Assembly (NCBI GenBank): GCA_028726465.1
Contig: JAQYQB010000012.1
Span: forward strand, 1-64,000
Length of the DNA: 64,000 bases
DNA from: Mycobacteriaceae bacterium
GTDB taxonomy: Bacteria; Actinomycetota; Actinomycetes; Mycobacteriales; Mycobacteriaceae
Direction of reading: 5' to 3'
Of this stretch, positions 35,792 through 45,922 are shown piece by piece. Made by a program: the position numbers and the translations under genes. Below the pieces are notes generated by a model. It did not search any database. It was given only the letters and a program-made list of their open reading frames with translations, and was not told the DNA's origin. Position 1 is the first letter of the stretch. The number at the start of each line of letters is the position of its first letter.

Positions 35792-37342
35792 ATGACTGAC
35801 CAGCACGACGAAATCCTAGCAACGCTCAAAGAAATCTCTGGCTCCATGGAGCGGTTACGCTCCCTGATGAAGAAACCCGAAGACCTGTCCTTTGGACGCC
35901 TTCACCGCGGCTTCGAGGCCTTCGAATACGCCTTCAACAACAAGACCGTCATCGATGCCGCCTTCGCCTTCCTCGCCGAGCGCGACGACGCCGGCCGCCA
36001 GGTCGGCTCATCCAAGGCCATCGACTACCTCATGGCACGCCTCGGCCTGGATTTTGCCACCGCCCGGGAGCGTCTCGAGACCGGCCGCGATCTGTTCAGC
36101 CCTCTCGAGGAGGCCGCGCCCGCCCCGGAACCGACTCCCCTGCCCGACGACGCCCAGGCTGTCAGCGATGAGGAGCGCGCCCGCCAGCAGGCCGCCGACG
36201 CGGAAGCGCAGCGCCGCGCACAGGCGGAAAAGGAAGCTGAGGAGCGTCGCCGCAAGCGCCTCCTGGAGGACGGCCAAACCACCAGCGCCAAGGTGCTGGC
36301 GATGATTGAGTCGGAGCTCAAGCACCTCAATCAGCACGCCACCCCGGGCCGCAAGCAGCTGCGCGAGCAGGCCCTGGAAAAGGCAAAAGATACCTCGCTG
36401 CACACGCTGCGGGACTGGCTGCGCAAGCAGATTAAGAACGCCAACCTGGCCGCCCGCACCCCGGAAGGCACCAAGGACAAGGACGCAGCCTACAAGAAGC
36501 GCCGGCTATCCCTGTCCAACCCGGACGCCGACGGCGGCGTGCACGTCCGCGGCTACCTGGACCCCGCCACCGCCGCGCTCGTCAAGAGCGCCCTGGCGAA
36601 CGCCCGCAACGCGGATAACGCCGCTTTGAAGGAAAGCGGGCTGGACCAGGAAGACAAGCGCAGCTTCCAAGAACGCAACGTGGACCACCTGCGCTATATC
36701 TGCCGGCGGTACCTATCCTCCAAGGACCAGTCCACCGGTGGTGCGGCGGGCCTTCTGGTCACCCTCACCATGGACGACCTCGAGAACATGACCGGCGACA
36801 GCCGCTTCCCCACCACCGCGGGAATCTCGGTCAGCCCGCTCGACCTTCTCCGGATGGGGCTGGCTGAGCACGACTTCCTCTGCGTCCTCGACCCCCACGG
36901 CTTCCCGCTCGAGCTAGCGCGCAATAAGCGCACGGCGAGCCTCTGGCAAAAGATTGCCCTGGCCGCCTCCGAGCTGGTGTGCACCCACCCGGACTGCAAC
37001 CGGGCCTGGATTGACTGCGACGTCCACCACGTCATCGCCTGGGCTTTGGGAGGAGATACCGATATTTCCAACCTCACGCTCCGGTGCCGGCGCCATCACG
37101 TGGATAACAACGACTTCCGGGATGGTGCCAACAACATGGGCCACGCCGACAGGTCCCCCGATACCGGGCGCACCGGCCACCGGGCCGGGCCGGGACAACC
37201 GCTGCGGTTCAACGAATCGCCCGCGGCCCAGCAATCGTGCGGCCATAAGGTCCGCCACCGCGGGGCACCAACCGCAGGGGCTAGCCCCGGCGCCGAGGAT
37301 CCCCCGCCAAAGTCGCACAGCCAGGCTCCTTTGTTTAGTTAA
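35792..37342 (+). CDS. HNH endonuclease / DUF222 (13E12-like) protein
   Basis: A 516-residue protein. The N-terminal helical DUF222-type region is followed by a charged coiled coil (about 120-175, Glu/Arg/Lys-rich) and a C-terminal HNH domain: CTHPDCNRAWIDCDVHHVIAWALGG...NLTLRCRRHH. The His-His and Cys pairs needed for metal binding are intact. About 65 Pro/Gly-rich residues trail it. This architecture matches the 13E12 repeat family of mycobacteria, several of which have LexA boxes; function unknown. The ATG at 35792 is chosen because GGGGG lies 9 nt upstream; the GTG at 35783 is an alternative. Strong promoter and SOS-like box lie upstream. Confidence 0.8.
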   Translation: MTDQHDEILATLKEISGSMERLRSLMKKPEDLSFGRLHRGFEAFEYAFNNKTVIDAAFAFLAERDDAGRQVGSSKAIDYLMARLGLDFATARERLETGRDLFSPLEEAAPAPEPTPLPDDAQAVSDEERARQQAADAEAQRRAQAEKEAEERRRKRLLEDGQTTSAKVLAMIESELKHLNQHATPGRKQLREQALEKAKDTSLHTLRDWLRKQIKNANLAARTPEGTKDKDAAYKKRRLSLSNPDADGGVHVRGYLDPATAALVKSALANARNADNAALKESGLDQEDKRSFQERNVDHLRYICRRYLSSKDQSTGGAAGLLVTLTMDDLENMTGDSRFPTTAGISVSPLDLLRMGLAEHDFLCVLDPHGFPLELARNKRTASLWQKIALAASELVCTHPDCNRAWIDCDVHHVIAWALGGDTDISNLTLRCRRHHVDNNDFRDGANNMGHADRSPDTGRTGHRAGPGQPLRFNESPAAQQSCGHKVRHRGAPTAGASPGAEDPPPKSHSQAPLFS

Positions 37343-38661
<1,319 letters not shown>

Positions 38662-38674
38662 GATCGGCCAAGGT

Positions 38675-38726
38675 TTAACAACCAGGTCTAACAACCAGAC
38701 CCACTACCAGACTCAAAACCAGACCT
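38675..38726 (+). repeat. degenerate 13-bp repeats between rmlB and rmlCD
   Basis: Four successive copies of about 13 bp share the core ACCAGAC/ACCAGGT (TTTAACAACCAGG, TAACAACCAGACC, CACTACCAGACT, CAAAACCAGACC). The run is G-poor and probably unstructured in RNA. It separates rmlB from the ribosome-binding site of rmlCD (GGAAGGA, 38741-38747). Confidence 0.7.
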
Positions 38727-38753
38727 AGCAGCTAAGAACCACGGAAGGACAGA

Positions 38754-40124
38754 ATGGACATTCGCACCACGGGCATCGAGGGGCTCCTCATTGTGGACTT
38801 GGACGTCCACGGGGATGACCGGGGCTGGTTCAAGGAGAACTGGCAGCGGGAGAAGATGGTCGCGGCCGGCCTCCCCGACTTCGCGCCGGTCCAAAACAAC
38901 GTGTCCTTCAACGCGACCGCCGGGGTGACCCGGGGCCTGCACGCCGAGCCCTGGGACAAGCTGGTCTCCGTCGCCTACGGCAAGGTCTTCGGGGCCTGGT
39001 GCGATCTGCGGGAAGGATCCGAGACCTACGGGGAGTTGGTCACCACCGAGATCGGCCCCGACACGGCCGTCTTCGTCCCCCGCGGGGTGGCCAACGGCTT
39101 CCAGGCCCTGGAGCCGACCGCCTATTCCTACCTGGTCAACGATCACTGGTCCCCGGAGGCCACCTACCCGGCCGTCAACCTCGACCTGGTGGACTGGCCG
39201 CTGGATCCGACCGAGATCTCCGATAAGGACGCGGCCCACCCGCAGCTTTCCGAGGCGACCCCGATGCCCCCGCGCAAGGTCCTGGTCACCGGCGCCGACG
39301 GGCAGCTGGGGCGCGCCCTCCGGCGGATCCTGCCCCACGCCGAGTTCGCCACCCGCGCCGATCTCGACATCACCGACCCCCGCCTCGCCGAGGCCCGCCG
39401 CTGGCGCGACTATTCCGCGATCATCAACTGCGCCGCCTACAACAACGTCGACGGGGCCGAGCGCGATCGCGCAGGCGCATGGGCCGTCAACGCGGAGGCG
39501 GTGGCGCGGCTGGCCGGCATCGCTAGCGCCCACAACCTGACCCTGGTGCACGTCAGCAGCGACTACATCTTCGACGGCACCGAGAAGCTCCACACCGAGC
39601 AAGAACCGGTGAGCCCGCTGAGCGTGTATGGGGCATCGAAGGCGGCTGGCGATGCCGCCGCCCAGGCCACCGCCCGCCACTACGTGGTGCGCACCAGCTG
39701 GGTCTTCGGCGACGGCAACAACTTCGTCGAGGCCATGCGCGGGCTGGCCCTGCGCGGGGTGGAGCCCGAGGTGGTCGCCGATCAGCGCGGCCGCCCCACC
39801 TTCGCCGAGGACCTGGCTAAGGCCATCGCCCACCTGCTGGACTCCGGGGCTGAGTACGGCGTCTACAACGTCACCAACTCGGGCGACACCGTCGGGCGGG
39901 ACGAGCTGGCGATGTCCACCTTCATCGGCATCGGGCACGATCCGGCCGAGGTCCACCCGACCACCACCGATCACTTCGCCCAGCCCGGCGCGGCCCCGCG
40001 CCCGGCCGAGTCGACCCTCGATCTGAGCAAGCTGGAGGCCACCGGCTTCCGGCCCCAGAACTGGCGGGCCGCCCTGGCCCTCTACCTGGCGTTGTACCCG
40101 GCCGCCGGGGAAGCGGAAAGCTAG
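38754..40124 (+). CDS. rmlCD: fused dTDP-4-dehydrorhamnose 3,5-epimerase / reductase
   Basis: A 456-residue bifunctional protein that completes dTDP-L-rhamnose synthesis. Residues 1-170 are RmlC (cupin; DDRGWFKENWQREK, RGLHAEPWDKLV and FVPRGVANGFQ). RmlD follows from about Met171 (VLVTGADGQLGRAL for NADPH binding, INCAAYNNVDGAE, and YGASKAAGD with Tyr-xxx-Lys). The methionine at the junction suggests fusion of two once separate genes. Such RmlCD fusions are known in Corynebacterium. GGAAGGA precedes the ATG; rmlA follows after 11 bp. Confidence 0.93.
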   Translation: MDIRTTGIEGLLIVDLDVHGDDRGWFKENWQREKMVAAGLPDFAPVQNNVSFNATAGVTRGLHAEPWDKLVSVAYGKVFGAWCDLREGSETYGELVTTEIGPDTAVFVPRGVANGFQALEPTAYSYLVNDHWSPEATYPAVNLDLVDWPLDPTEISDKDAAHPQLSEATPMPPRKVLVTGADGQLGRALRRILPHAEFATRADLDITDPRLAEARRWRDYSAIINCAAYNNVDGAERDRAGAWAVNAEAVARLAGIASAHNLTLVHVSSDYIFDGTEKLHTEQEPVSPLSVYGASKAAGDAAAQATARHYVVRTSWVFGDGNNFVEAMRGLALRGVEPEVVADQRGRPTFAEDLAKAIAHLLDSGAEYGVYNVTNSGDTVGRDELAMSTFIGIGHDPAEVHPTTTDHFAQPGAAPRPAESTLDLSKLEATGFRPQNWRAALALYLALYPAAGEAES

Positions 40125-40135
40125 ACTTTTAAAGC

Positions 40136-40999
40136 ATGAAAGGCATCATCCTGGCCGGCGGTTCCGGCACGCGGCTCTACCCCATCACCCAGGGGATCTC
40201 TAAGCAGCTCATGCCGATCTACGACAAGCCGATGGTCTACTACCCGCTGTCCACCCTGATCCAGGCGGGCATCCGGGAGATCCTCATCATCACCACCCCG
40301 GAGGATTCCGCCTCCTTCCAGCGCCTGCTCGGCGACGGATCCCAGCTGGGCCTCATGCTCTCCTACGCGGTCCAGCCCCGGCCGGAGGGCCTGGCGCAGG
40401 CCTTCATCATCGGCGAGGAGTTCATCGGCGGCGACGACGTCGCCCTCGTTTTGGGCGACAACATCTTCGACGGTCACGGCTTCAGCAGCGCCCTGCCCGA
40501 GTGCCGGTCCCCGCACGGGGGCGTCATCTTCGCCTACGAGGTCTCCGATCCCCAGCGCTACGGCGTGGTGGAGTTCGCCCCGGACGGGCGGGCCATCAGC
40601 ATCGAGGAGAAGCCGGAACACCCGAAGTCCAGCCACGCCGTCGTCGGCCTGTACTTCTACGACAACCAGGTCTGCGAGATCGCCCGCTCCATTACCCCCT
40701 CGGCCCGCGGGGAGCTGGAAATCACCGCCGTCAATGAGGAGTACCTACGCCGCGGGGAGCTCTCGGTCAAGCGCATGCGCCGCGGCGACGTGTGGCTGGA
40801 CACCGGCACCGTGGATTCGATGAGCGAGGCCTCCGCCTACGTCGAGGTCATCCAGAAGCGCACCGGCACCGTCCTGGGATCGCCCGAGGTGGCCGCCTAC
40901 CGCGAGGGCTTCATCGACCGCGAACAGCTGCTGCGCCTGGCCGCCGGCCTCGACAAATCGGGCTACGGGGCCTACCTGCGCGCCGCGGCCGAGGACTAG
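40136..40999 (+). CDS. rmlA: glucose-1-phosphate thymidylyltransferase
   Basis: A 287-residue nucleotidyltransferase that makes dTDP-glucose from dTTP and glucose-1-phosphate, the first step of dTDP-rhamnose synthesis. The N-terminal nucleotide loop [16 protein letters not shown] (about 3-18) is followed by [32 protein letters not shown] and EKPEHPKS. The C-terminal [13 protein letters not shown] is also typical. It lies 11 bp after rmlCD, so the two are cotranscribed. Confidence 0.96.
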   Translation: MKGIILAGGSGTRLYPITQGISKQLMPIYDKPMVYYPLSTLIQAGIREILIITTPEDSASFQRLLGDGSQLGLMLSYAVQPRPEGLAQAFIIGEEFIGGDDVALVLGDNIFDGHGFSSALPECRSPHGGVIFAYEVSDPQRYGVVEFAPDGRAISIEEKPEHPKSSHAVVGLYFYDNQVCEIARSITPSARGELEITAVNEEYLRRGELSVKRMRRGDVWLDTGTVDSMSEASAYVEVIQKRTGTVLGSPEVAAYREGFIDREQLLRLAAGLDKSGYGAYLRAAAED

Positions 41000-41082
41000 C
41001 CGCGCTCCCTCCCGGGCTAGACTGTCCGGTACGCAGGTTTTATTCACGCCGCACCTTAAGAGTTCTTTACGGAGGAGGCCCC

Positions 41083-41970
41083 GTGCCCGATAGCTCAATG
41101 TACGACCAACCCCTGGTGGGCCAGAAGCGCCCCTCCGCCCTCCGCGACGTCCCCGCCCTGGTGTGGGTGCTCACCGCCGTCATCGTGGTGTTGGCCATCG
41201 TCATCGGCTTCCTGGTCGCCGACCGCAACGACGCCGACGATGCCGCCAGCAACGGCGGCAACAGCAGCAGCAGCGGGGCGGCCAGCCACAGCCAACCGGC
41301 AGACGGCCAATCAGACGAGGCATCCCAGGCCGCTCCGGGCACCAACTTCGAAGAGCCCAACGGCGATCCCAAGCTGTACGGCCCCGCCGGCACCATCTCC
41401 TCCAACGAGGACATCGACAAGGTCCACCGCCGGGCCGATAACGATCCCTTCGCCCTCGGCACCCTCGATGCCCCCGTCGTGATCTCCGAGTTCTCCGACT
41501 TCGAGTGCCCCTTCTGCTCCCGCTTCCATAACCAGACCGCGCCCGCCCTCATCGCGGATTACGTCGACAAGGGCCTGGTACGCATCGAGTGGAATGACTT
41601 CCCGGTCAACGGCCCCCACGCCATCGATGGGGCGAAGGCCGGCCGGGCCGCGGCCGCCCAGGGCAAGTTCACGGAGTTCCAGAAGGCCGCCTTCGCCGCC
41701 AGCGCCGACATGGACGGCCACCCCAACTTCGGCATGGACGACTACGTGCGCTTCGCCGAGGAGGCCGGCGTCGAGGACATCGAACGCTTCCGCCAGGAGG
41801 CCGGCGACGACACCTACACCCAGGTCGTCGAGGACGCCCGCGATTACGCGGCCAGCCTGGGCATCACCGGCACCCCGTCCTTCGTGGTGGGCAACCAATT
41901 CGTCTCCGGCGCCCAGCCCGAGGATGTCTTCCGCCAGGTCATCGAGGAGGAGCTGTCCCGGGGTGCGTAA
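41083..41970 (+). CDS. membrane-anchored DsbA-type thioredoxin domain protein
   Basis: A 295-residue protein with a cytoplasmic N-terminus, one transmembrane helix (about 25-46), a Ser/Asn/Gln-rich linker and an extracytoplasmic DsbA/thioredoxin-4 domain. The active site is CPFC (142-145) in FSDFECPFCSRFH, with the cis-proline loop GTPSFVVG near 266. It should form or shuffle disulfides in exported proteins. The GTG at 41083 is chosen because GGAGG ends 7 nt upstream; the ATG at 41098 is too far. TAGACT (41018-41023) may be its promoter -10. A CcdA-like protein lies two genes on and may recycle it. Confidence 0.88.
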   Translation: MPDSSMYDQPLVGQKRPSALRDVPALVWVLTAVIVVLAIVIGFLVADRNDADDAASNGGNSSSSGAASHSQPADGQSDEASQAAPGTNFEEPNGDPKLYGPAGTISSNEDIDKVHRRADNDPFALGTLDAPVVISEFSDFECPFCSRFHNQTAPALIADYVDKGLVRIEWNDFPVNGPHAIDGAKAGRAAAAQGKFTEFQKAAFAASADMDGHPNFGMDDYVRFAEEAGVEDIERFRQEAGDDTYTQVVEDARDYAASLGITGTPSFVVGNQFVSGAQPEDVFRQVIEEELSRGA

Positions 41971-42061
41971 GGTCCACTGGCTCGTCTGGCTGTTCATCGC
42001 CCTGCTGGCCTGCACCGGGTTCTTCTTTGGGCTCGGCCTCGGCAGCGCGCTGGGAGCTTAA
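41963..42061 (+). CDS. 32-residue single-span membrane ORF, coupled to the DsbA-type gene
   Basis: GTG at 41963, overlapping the previous stop by 8 bp, opens a 32-residue frame beginning (V/M)RKVHWLVWLFIALLACTG and ending GSALGA. It has a basic start, one hydrophobic helix containing a cysteine, and a Gly-rich end. GGAGGAG within the upstream gene lies about 10 nt before the GTG, so translational coupling is likely. It sits between a DsbA-type oxidoreductase and a CcdA-like electron carrier, which suggests a small helper of that system. No homologue is recalled. Confidence 0.5.
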   Translation: MRKVHWLVWLFIALLACTGFFFGLGLGSALGA

Positions 42062-42113
42062 AGGGAAGACTTCAAGAGCTTAAAGAGACTTCAGGAGAAA
42101 GGAGACGCACCGC

Positions 42114-42941
42114 ATGGTGGAAATCGGCCTGCTGGGTTCCTTCCTGGCCGGGGTCTTGTCGCTGCTCAGCCCCTGCTCCGCGCTGCTGCTACCGGCCTTT
42201 TTCGCCTACGCCTTCCGGTCGGTGACCCAGCTGGTGGCCCGGACCGGGGTGTTTTTCTGCGGGCTGGCGGCCGTGCTGGTGCCGGTGGGCACGGGGCTGG
42301 GAGGAATCGGCGGCCTGTTTAACCAGCACCGCGAGGCCGTCATCACCGCCGGCGGGGCCGCCATGGTGGCCCTCGGGATCTTTATCGCCCTCGGCGGCGG
42401 CTTCACCCTCCCGGGGCTGGGCCGGCTCAGCCAGCAGGCCCGCGGCGACGGCTACGTGAGCGTCTTCTTGCTGGGCTGCGTCTACGGCTTCGCCGGGTTC
42501 TGCGCCGGCCCCCTGCTGGGTGCGGTCCTCACCACGGCCGCCGTCAGCGGTTCCTTGGGCTACGGGGCGCTAACGATGCTCTCTTACGCCCTCGGCATGA
42601 CCATCCCCCTGTTCGTTCTGGCCGCCGCCTGGGATCGCTTCGATCTGGGTCGCCGGCCCTGGCTGCGCGGGCGTCCCCTGCAGCTGGGGCCCATCCGCAC
42701 CAATTCGCTGTCGGTGCTGGCCGGGGCCCTGTTCGTGGGCATCGGGGTGCTGTTTATCTTCTCCCACGGCACGAGCCTGCTGCCCAGCCCGGTGGGCACC
42801 GAGGAGGCCTTTGCCGTGCAGGAATGGGTGGCACGCCTGGCCAGCTGCGTCCCCGACGCTTGGGTGGCCTGCGGGATCAGCGGGGTGGCGGCCGCAGCGG
42901 TGGGCCTCAAGGCCGCCCGCACCCCGGCCCCAGCCGGGTAA
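42114..42941 (+). CDS. CcdA/DsbD-type thiol-disulfide membrane transporter
   Basis: A 275-residue polytopic membrane protein with about seven hydrophobic helices. The two family cysteines are in LLSPCSALLLPAFFAYAF (first helix) and GFAGFCAGPLLGAVL (fourth). CcdA-type proteins carry reducing equivalents from cytoplasmic thioredoxin to extracytoplasmic oxidoreductases. The last 100 residues add further membrane helices beyond the CcdA core. GAAAGGAGA precedes the ATG. Its partner is probably the DsbA-type protein upstream. Confidence 0.88.
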   Translation: MVEIGLLGSFLAGVLSLLSPCSALLLPAFFAYAFRSVTQLVARTGVFFCGLAAVLVPVGTGLGGIGGLFNQHREAVITAGGAAMVALGIFIALGGGFTLPGLGRLSQQARGDGYVSVFLLGCVYGFAGFCAGPLLGAVLTTAAVSGSLGYGALTMLSYALGMTIPLFVLAAAWDRFDLGRRPWLRGRPLQLGPIRTNSLSVLAGALFVGIGVLFIFSHGTSLLPSPVGTEEAFAVQEWVARLASCVPDAWVACGISGVAAAAVGLKAARTPAPAG

Positions 42942-42978
42942 TGTCCAGCCCGGCCCTCCCAGTAATCGCTAGCGGCGC

Positions 42979-43599
42979 TTAGTAGCCGCGGCGCACGTAC
43001 TCGTCGATGCGGTCGGCCTCAGCCCCGACCGTGGTGGCATCGCCGTGCCCGGGCAGCACCCGGGTCTCGGCCGGCAGGAAGAAGACGACGTCGCGCAGGG
43101 ACTCGACGATGACATCGAAGTCGGAGTACTTGCGCCCCGTAGCCCCCGGGCCACCCGAGAAGAGGGTGTCGCCGGAGAGCAGGGTCTCCTCGCCCGGCAG
43201 GTAGAGCACCACGCAGCCCGGGGAGTGACCCGGCGTGTGCAGCACGCGGATCTCCTCGCCCTTGAGCAGGAAGCGCTGCCCGTCGTAAAGGTGGAGGTAG
43301 GGCTCGTTGCCGTTCGACTCCTGCCACAGGACGTCGTCGTCCGGGTGCAGGTAGACCGGGGCGTTGAAGCGGCGGGCCGCCCGCGGGGCCAGCTCGCAGT
43401 GGTCGTTGTGGGCGTGGGTGAGCAGGATGGCGCGTACCTCGCGGTCGCCCACCTGGTCGGCAATCGCGTCCAGATCGTGGGAGGGGTCAACCACCACGAC
43501 GGAGTCGCCGACCGACAGCACGTAGACGTTGTTGTCGACGTCCCAGCAGCCGCCGTCGAGGCAGAACTTGCCGGAAGTCACCAGGTTTTCAATCCGCAT
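42979..43599 (-). CDS. metallo-beta-lactamase fold hydrolase (glyoxalase II-like)
   Basis: A 206-residue cytoplasmic metallo-hydrolase. The zinc motif THAHNDHCE (HxHxDH, 62-67), HTPGHSPGCVVL and the late LPGHGDAT supply the remaining ligands. It follows the mycothiol-dependent dehydrogenase gene after 83 bp in the same direction. By analogy with S-formylglutathione hydrolysis it may cleave S-formylmycothiol or a related mycothiol thioester. That substrate is inferred from context only. AAGGAG lies 9 nt before the ATG. Confidence 0.85.
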   Translation of the reverse strand: MRIENLVTSGKFCLDGGCWDVDNNVYVLSVGDSVVVVDPSHDLDAIADQVGDREVRAILLTHAHNDHCELAPRAARRFNAPVYLHPDDDVLWQESNGNEPYLHLYDGQRFLLKGEEIRVLHTPGHSPGCVVLYLPGEETLLSGDTLFSGGPGATGRKYSDFDVIVESLRDVVFFLPAETRVLPGHGDATTVGAEADRIDEYVRRGY

Positions 43600-43682
43600 G
43601 TGGTTAGTCTCCTTATCGTGCGGTTACTCAGACAGGGGAATCAGGGATCTAGGGGCGTGGAGGCGCGGCCTCAATCTCCGGC

Positions 43683-44789
43683 CTAGATCTCGACGACCGA
43701 ACGCAGGACCTTGCCCTCCTGCATGGTGCCGAAGGCGCGCTCGACGTCGTCCAGGGCGATCCGCTCGGAGACGAACTTGTCCAGCGGGAACTGGCCGTTG
43801 CGGTGCAGCGAGACGTAGGCAGGGAAGTCGCGCTCCGGCAGGCAGTCGCCGTACCAGGCCGGACGGATGGATCCGCCGCGGCCGTAAAGGTCGATGGCCG
43901 GCACGTCGACGTGGTCGGTCAGGTTGGGCACGCCCACCATGACCAGGCGGCCGGCGTGGTCGCGGGAGTAGAAGGCCTGGCGCCAGGTGGGCTGGATGCC
44001 CACGGCATCGATAGCCACGTCGACGCCGAAGCCCTCGGTGAGCTCGCGGACGGCGTCGATGACCTCCTGCTCCTCCATGCCGGCGGAGCAGATGGTGTCG
44101 GTGGCGCCGAATTCGCGGGCCACGTCCAGCTTGGACTGATCCAGGTCGACCGCGATGATCTTGGCGGCCCCGGCCAGCTTGGCGCCGGCCACCGCCGCGG
44201 TGCCCACGCCGCCGCAGCCGAAGACGGCGACCGACTCGCCCAGCTGGACCTCGCCGGTGTTGACGGCCGCGCCGAGGCCGGCCATGATGCCGCAGCCCAG
44301 CAGGCCGGCGGCGGCCGGATCCTCGTCCGGATCCACCTTGGTGCACTGGCCCTCGTGGACCAGGGTCTTCTCGGCAAAGGCGCCGATGCCCAGGGCCGGG
44401 GTCAGCTCGGTGCCGTCCTCCAGGGTCATGGCCTGGGAGGCGTTGAAGGTGTCGAAGCAGTACTTCGGCTCACCCTTCTTGCAGGCCCGGCACTCGCCGC
44501 ACACGGCGCGCCAGTTCAGCACCACGAAGTCGCCCTCGGCGACGTGGGCGACGTCCTCGCCGACCGTCTCGACGATGCCGGCCGCCTCGTGGCCGAGCAG
44601 GAAGGGGTAGGCGTCTTCGATGTCGCCGTTGCGGTAGGCCAGGTCCGTGTGGCAGACGCCGCAGGCCTGGATCTTGACGACAACGTCATTCGGGCCCGGG
44701 GCCGGGATGACAATGTTGACCTTCTCGACTTCCGCGCCCTTCGAACGGGCGATTACACCAGATACAATCTGTTCATTCTTCTCGCTCAT
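43683..44789 (-). CDS. S-(hydroxymethyl)mycothiol dehydrogenase-like class III ADH
   Basis: A 368-residue zinc alcohol dehydrogenase. Catalytic zinc ligands are Cys43 (CGVCHTDL) and His67 (GHEAAG). The structural zinc site is [15 protein letters not shown], and the NAD fold has [14 protein letters not shown]. Closest in pattern to MscR/AdhE-type mycothiol-dependent formaldehyde dehydrogenases of actinobacteria, which oxidise S-hydroxymethylmycothiol. The start at 44789 (MSEKNEQ) is set by TAGGCT ending 7 nt upstream (plus-strand 44797-44802), giving a leaderless transcript; an earlier ATG at 44807 overlaps that element. It heads a two-gene detoxification unit. Confidence 0.88.
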   Translation of the reverse strand: MSEKNEQIVSGVIARSKGAEVEKVNIVIPAPGPNDVVVKIQACGVCHTDLAYRNGDIEDAYPFLLGHEAAGIVETVGEDVAHVAEGDFVVLNWRAVCGECRACKKGEPKYCFDTFNASQAMTLEDGTELTPALGIGAFAEKTLVHEGQCTKVDPDEDPAAAGLLGCGIMAGLGAAVNTGEVQLGESVAVFGCGGVGTAAVAGAKLAGAAKIIAVDLDQSKLDVAREFGATDTICSAGMEEQEVIDAVRELTEGFGVDVAIDAVGIQPTWRQAFYSRDHAGRLVMVGVPNLTDHVDVPAIDLYGRGGSIRPAWYGDCLPERDFPAYVSLHRNGQFPLDKFVSERIALDDVERAFGTMQEGKVLRSVVEI

Positions 44790-44831
44790 ACCCGCGAGCC
44801 TACCCATGTTTTCACTACCCGGCAGCTAATG

Positions 44832-44866
44832 AAAACAACCCCCAATTGCCGGGGCAACCAGGGGTT
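44832..44866 (-). terminator. terminator of the SGNH hydrolase gene
   Basis: Reading leftwards, AACCCCTGGTTGCCCC pairs with GGCAATTGGGGGTT and runs into TTTT (plus-strand arms 44851-44866 and 44837-44850, A tract 44832-44835). It lies about 50 bp after the stop of the leftward SGNH gene and before the dehydrogenase promoter. Confidence 0.7.
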
Positions 44867-44914
44867 TAGGCGCCCGCTCCTCCCCGCAGAACGGGCGCGG
44901 AAGAACGGGCGAGA

Positions 44915-45751
44915 CTACGACGCCGCCAACACGTTCGCGATGTGCTCGTGGCCGCGGGCATTGACGTGCAGCGGCAGGTTGCCGCCGCCCGCGTTGAAGT
45001 CCACCAGGCCGGCCCACTTGCGGTTGCCGTCCGGGCCGCACATGCCGGCGTTGCGGGTCGAGGGCTTCAGGTCGACGAACTCGGTGCCGGTCGCGCGGGC
45101 CAGGTCGACCTGCATCCACTGGGCCTTGTTCTCAAAGTCGGCGACCTGCGGCAGCGGGGTGCGGTCCCAGGAGGAACCGGCGTGGATCAGGCAGTAGTGG
45201 ATCCCGTCGCCGATGGTCGGGTAGCCCACGATCTGGATGCGGGCGTTGGGGGCGGCCGCGCGGATGCGGTCGATGAGCGGGCGGTTGAAGCGGACGAACT
45301 TGTCCCGGATCTGGGCCTGGTTCAGGTTCGCGTTGTTGTAGGTGTCGTTAAAGCCGGTGGCGTAGATGACGCGCGCCGTCGACGGGTTCAGCGCCCCGCG
45401 GGCGATGGCGGTGTCGATCTGCGCGGAAATCTGCGGCCCCGGGGACATGGAGGCCGCCCCGGAGCAGGAGAAATCGCGCACCGGCAGGCCCAGCTTGGCG
45501 CCGGTGCGGGCCGCGTAGTTGTTGCCCTTCGGGCAGTTGACCCCCAGCGGGCGCTGGTCGAAGGCGCCGCCGATGCGGTCGCGCAGGTAGGTCCCCATGT
45601 CCGGGTCCGCCAGCACCGAGTCCCCGAAGGCGACCAGGTTGCGCTCGGCGGCCTGGGCCTGCGGGGCGGGGGCGGCCAGCAGCGCCGCCAGCAAAGTAAA
45701 GACAGAAACAAAGACGGCTAGAACAGGCTTTTTCAGTAAATCGACAGACAC
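44915..45751 (-). CDS. secreted SGNH/GDSL-family hydrolase
   Basis: A 278-residue exported esterase-like protein. Signal peptide to about 34 (LLAALLAAPAPQAQA). Block I is LVAFGDSVLAD (Ser45), block III is ATGFNDTYNN and block V is HVNARGHEHIANVL with the catalytic His. Several cysteines (NCPKGNN, DFSCSG, HYCLIH, AGMCGP) could form disulfides after export, fitting the oxidoreductase genes nearby. The GTG at 45751 follows AAAGGA at 5 nt. The substrate is unknown; envelope lipids are possible. Confidence 0.88.
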   Translation of the reverse strand: MSVDLLKKPVLAVFVSVFTLLAALLAAPAPQAQAAERNLVAFGDSVLADPDMGTYLRDRIGGAFDQRPLGVNCPKGNNYAARTGAKLGLPVRDFSCSGAASMSPGPQISAQIDTAIARGALNPSTARVIYATGFNDTYNNANLNQAQIRDKFVRFNRPLIDRIRAAAPNARIQIVGYPTIGDGIHYCLIHAGSSWDRTPLPQVADFENKAQWMQVDLARATGTEFVDLKPSTRNAGMCGPDGNRKWAGLVDFNAGGGNLPLHVNARGHEHIANVLAAS

Positions 45752-45922
45752 GAGCTTCCTTTCTCCGCTACATTCCCCTACAAAAGTACACTATATTCAC
45801 AGCCACAACGACCGGTACTTATCAATCGCTGCACACACCCCCGGCATTACCGGCGGGTAGCGCCGGGCCACCCCCGCGGCGATATACCGGATGTCAACCC
45901 CGTAGCTTTTAGATTGGTATTT

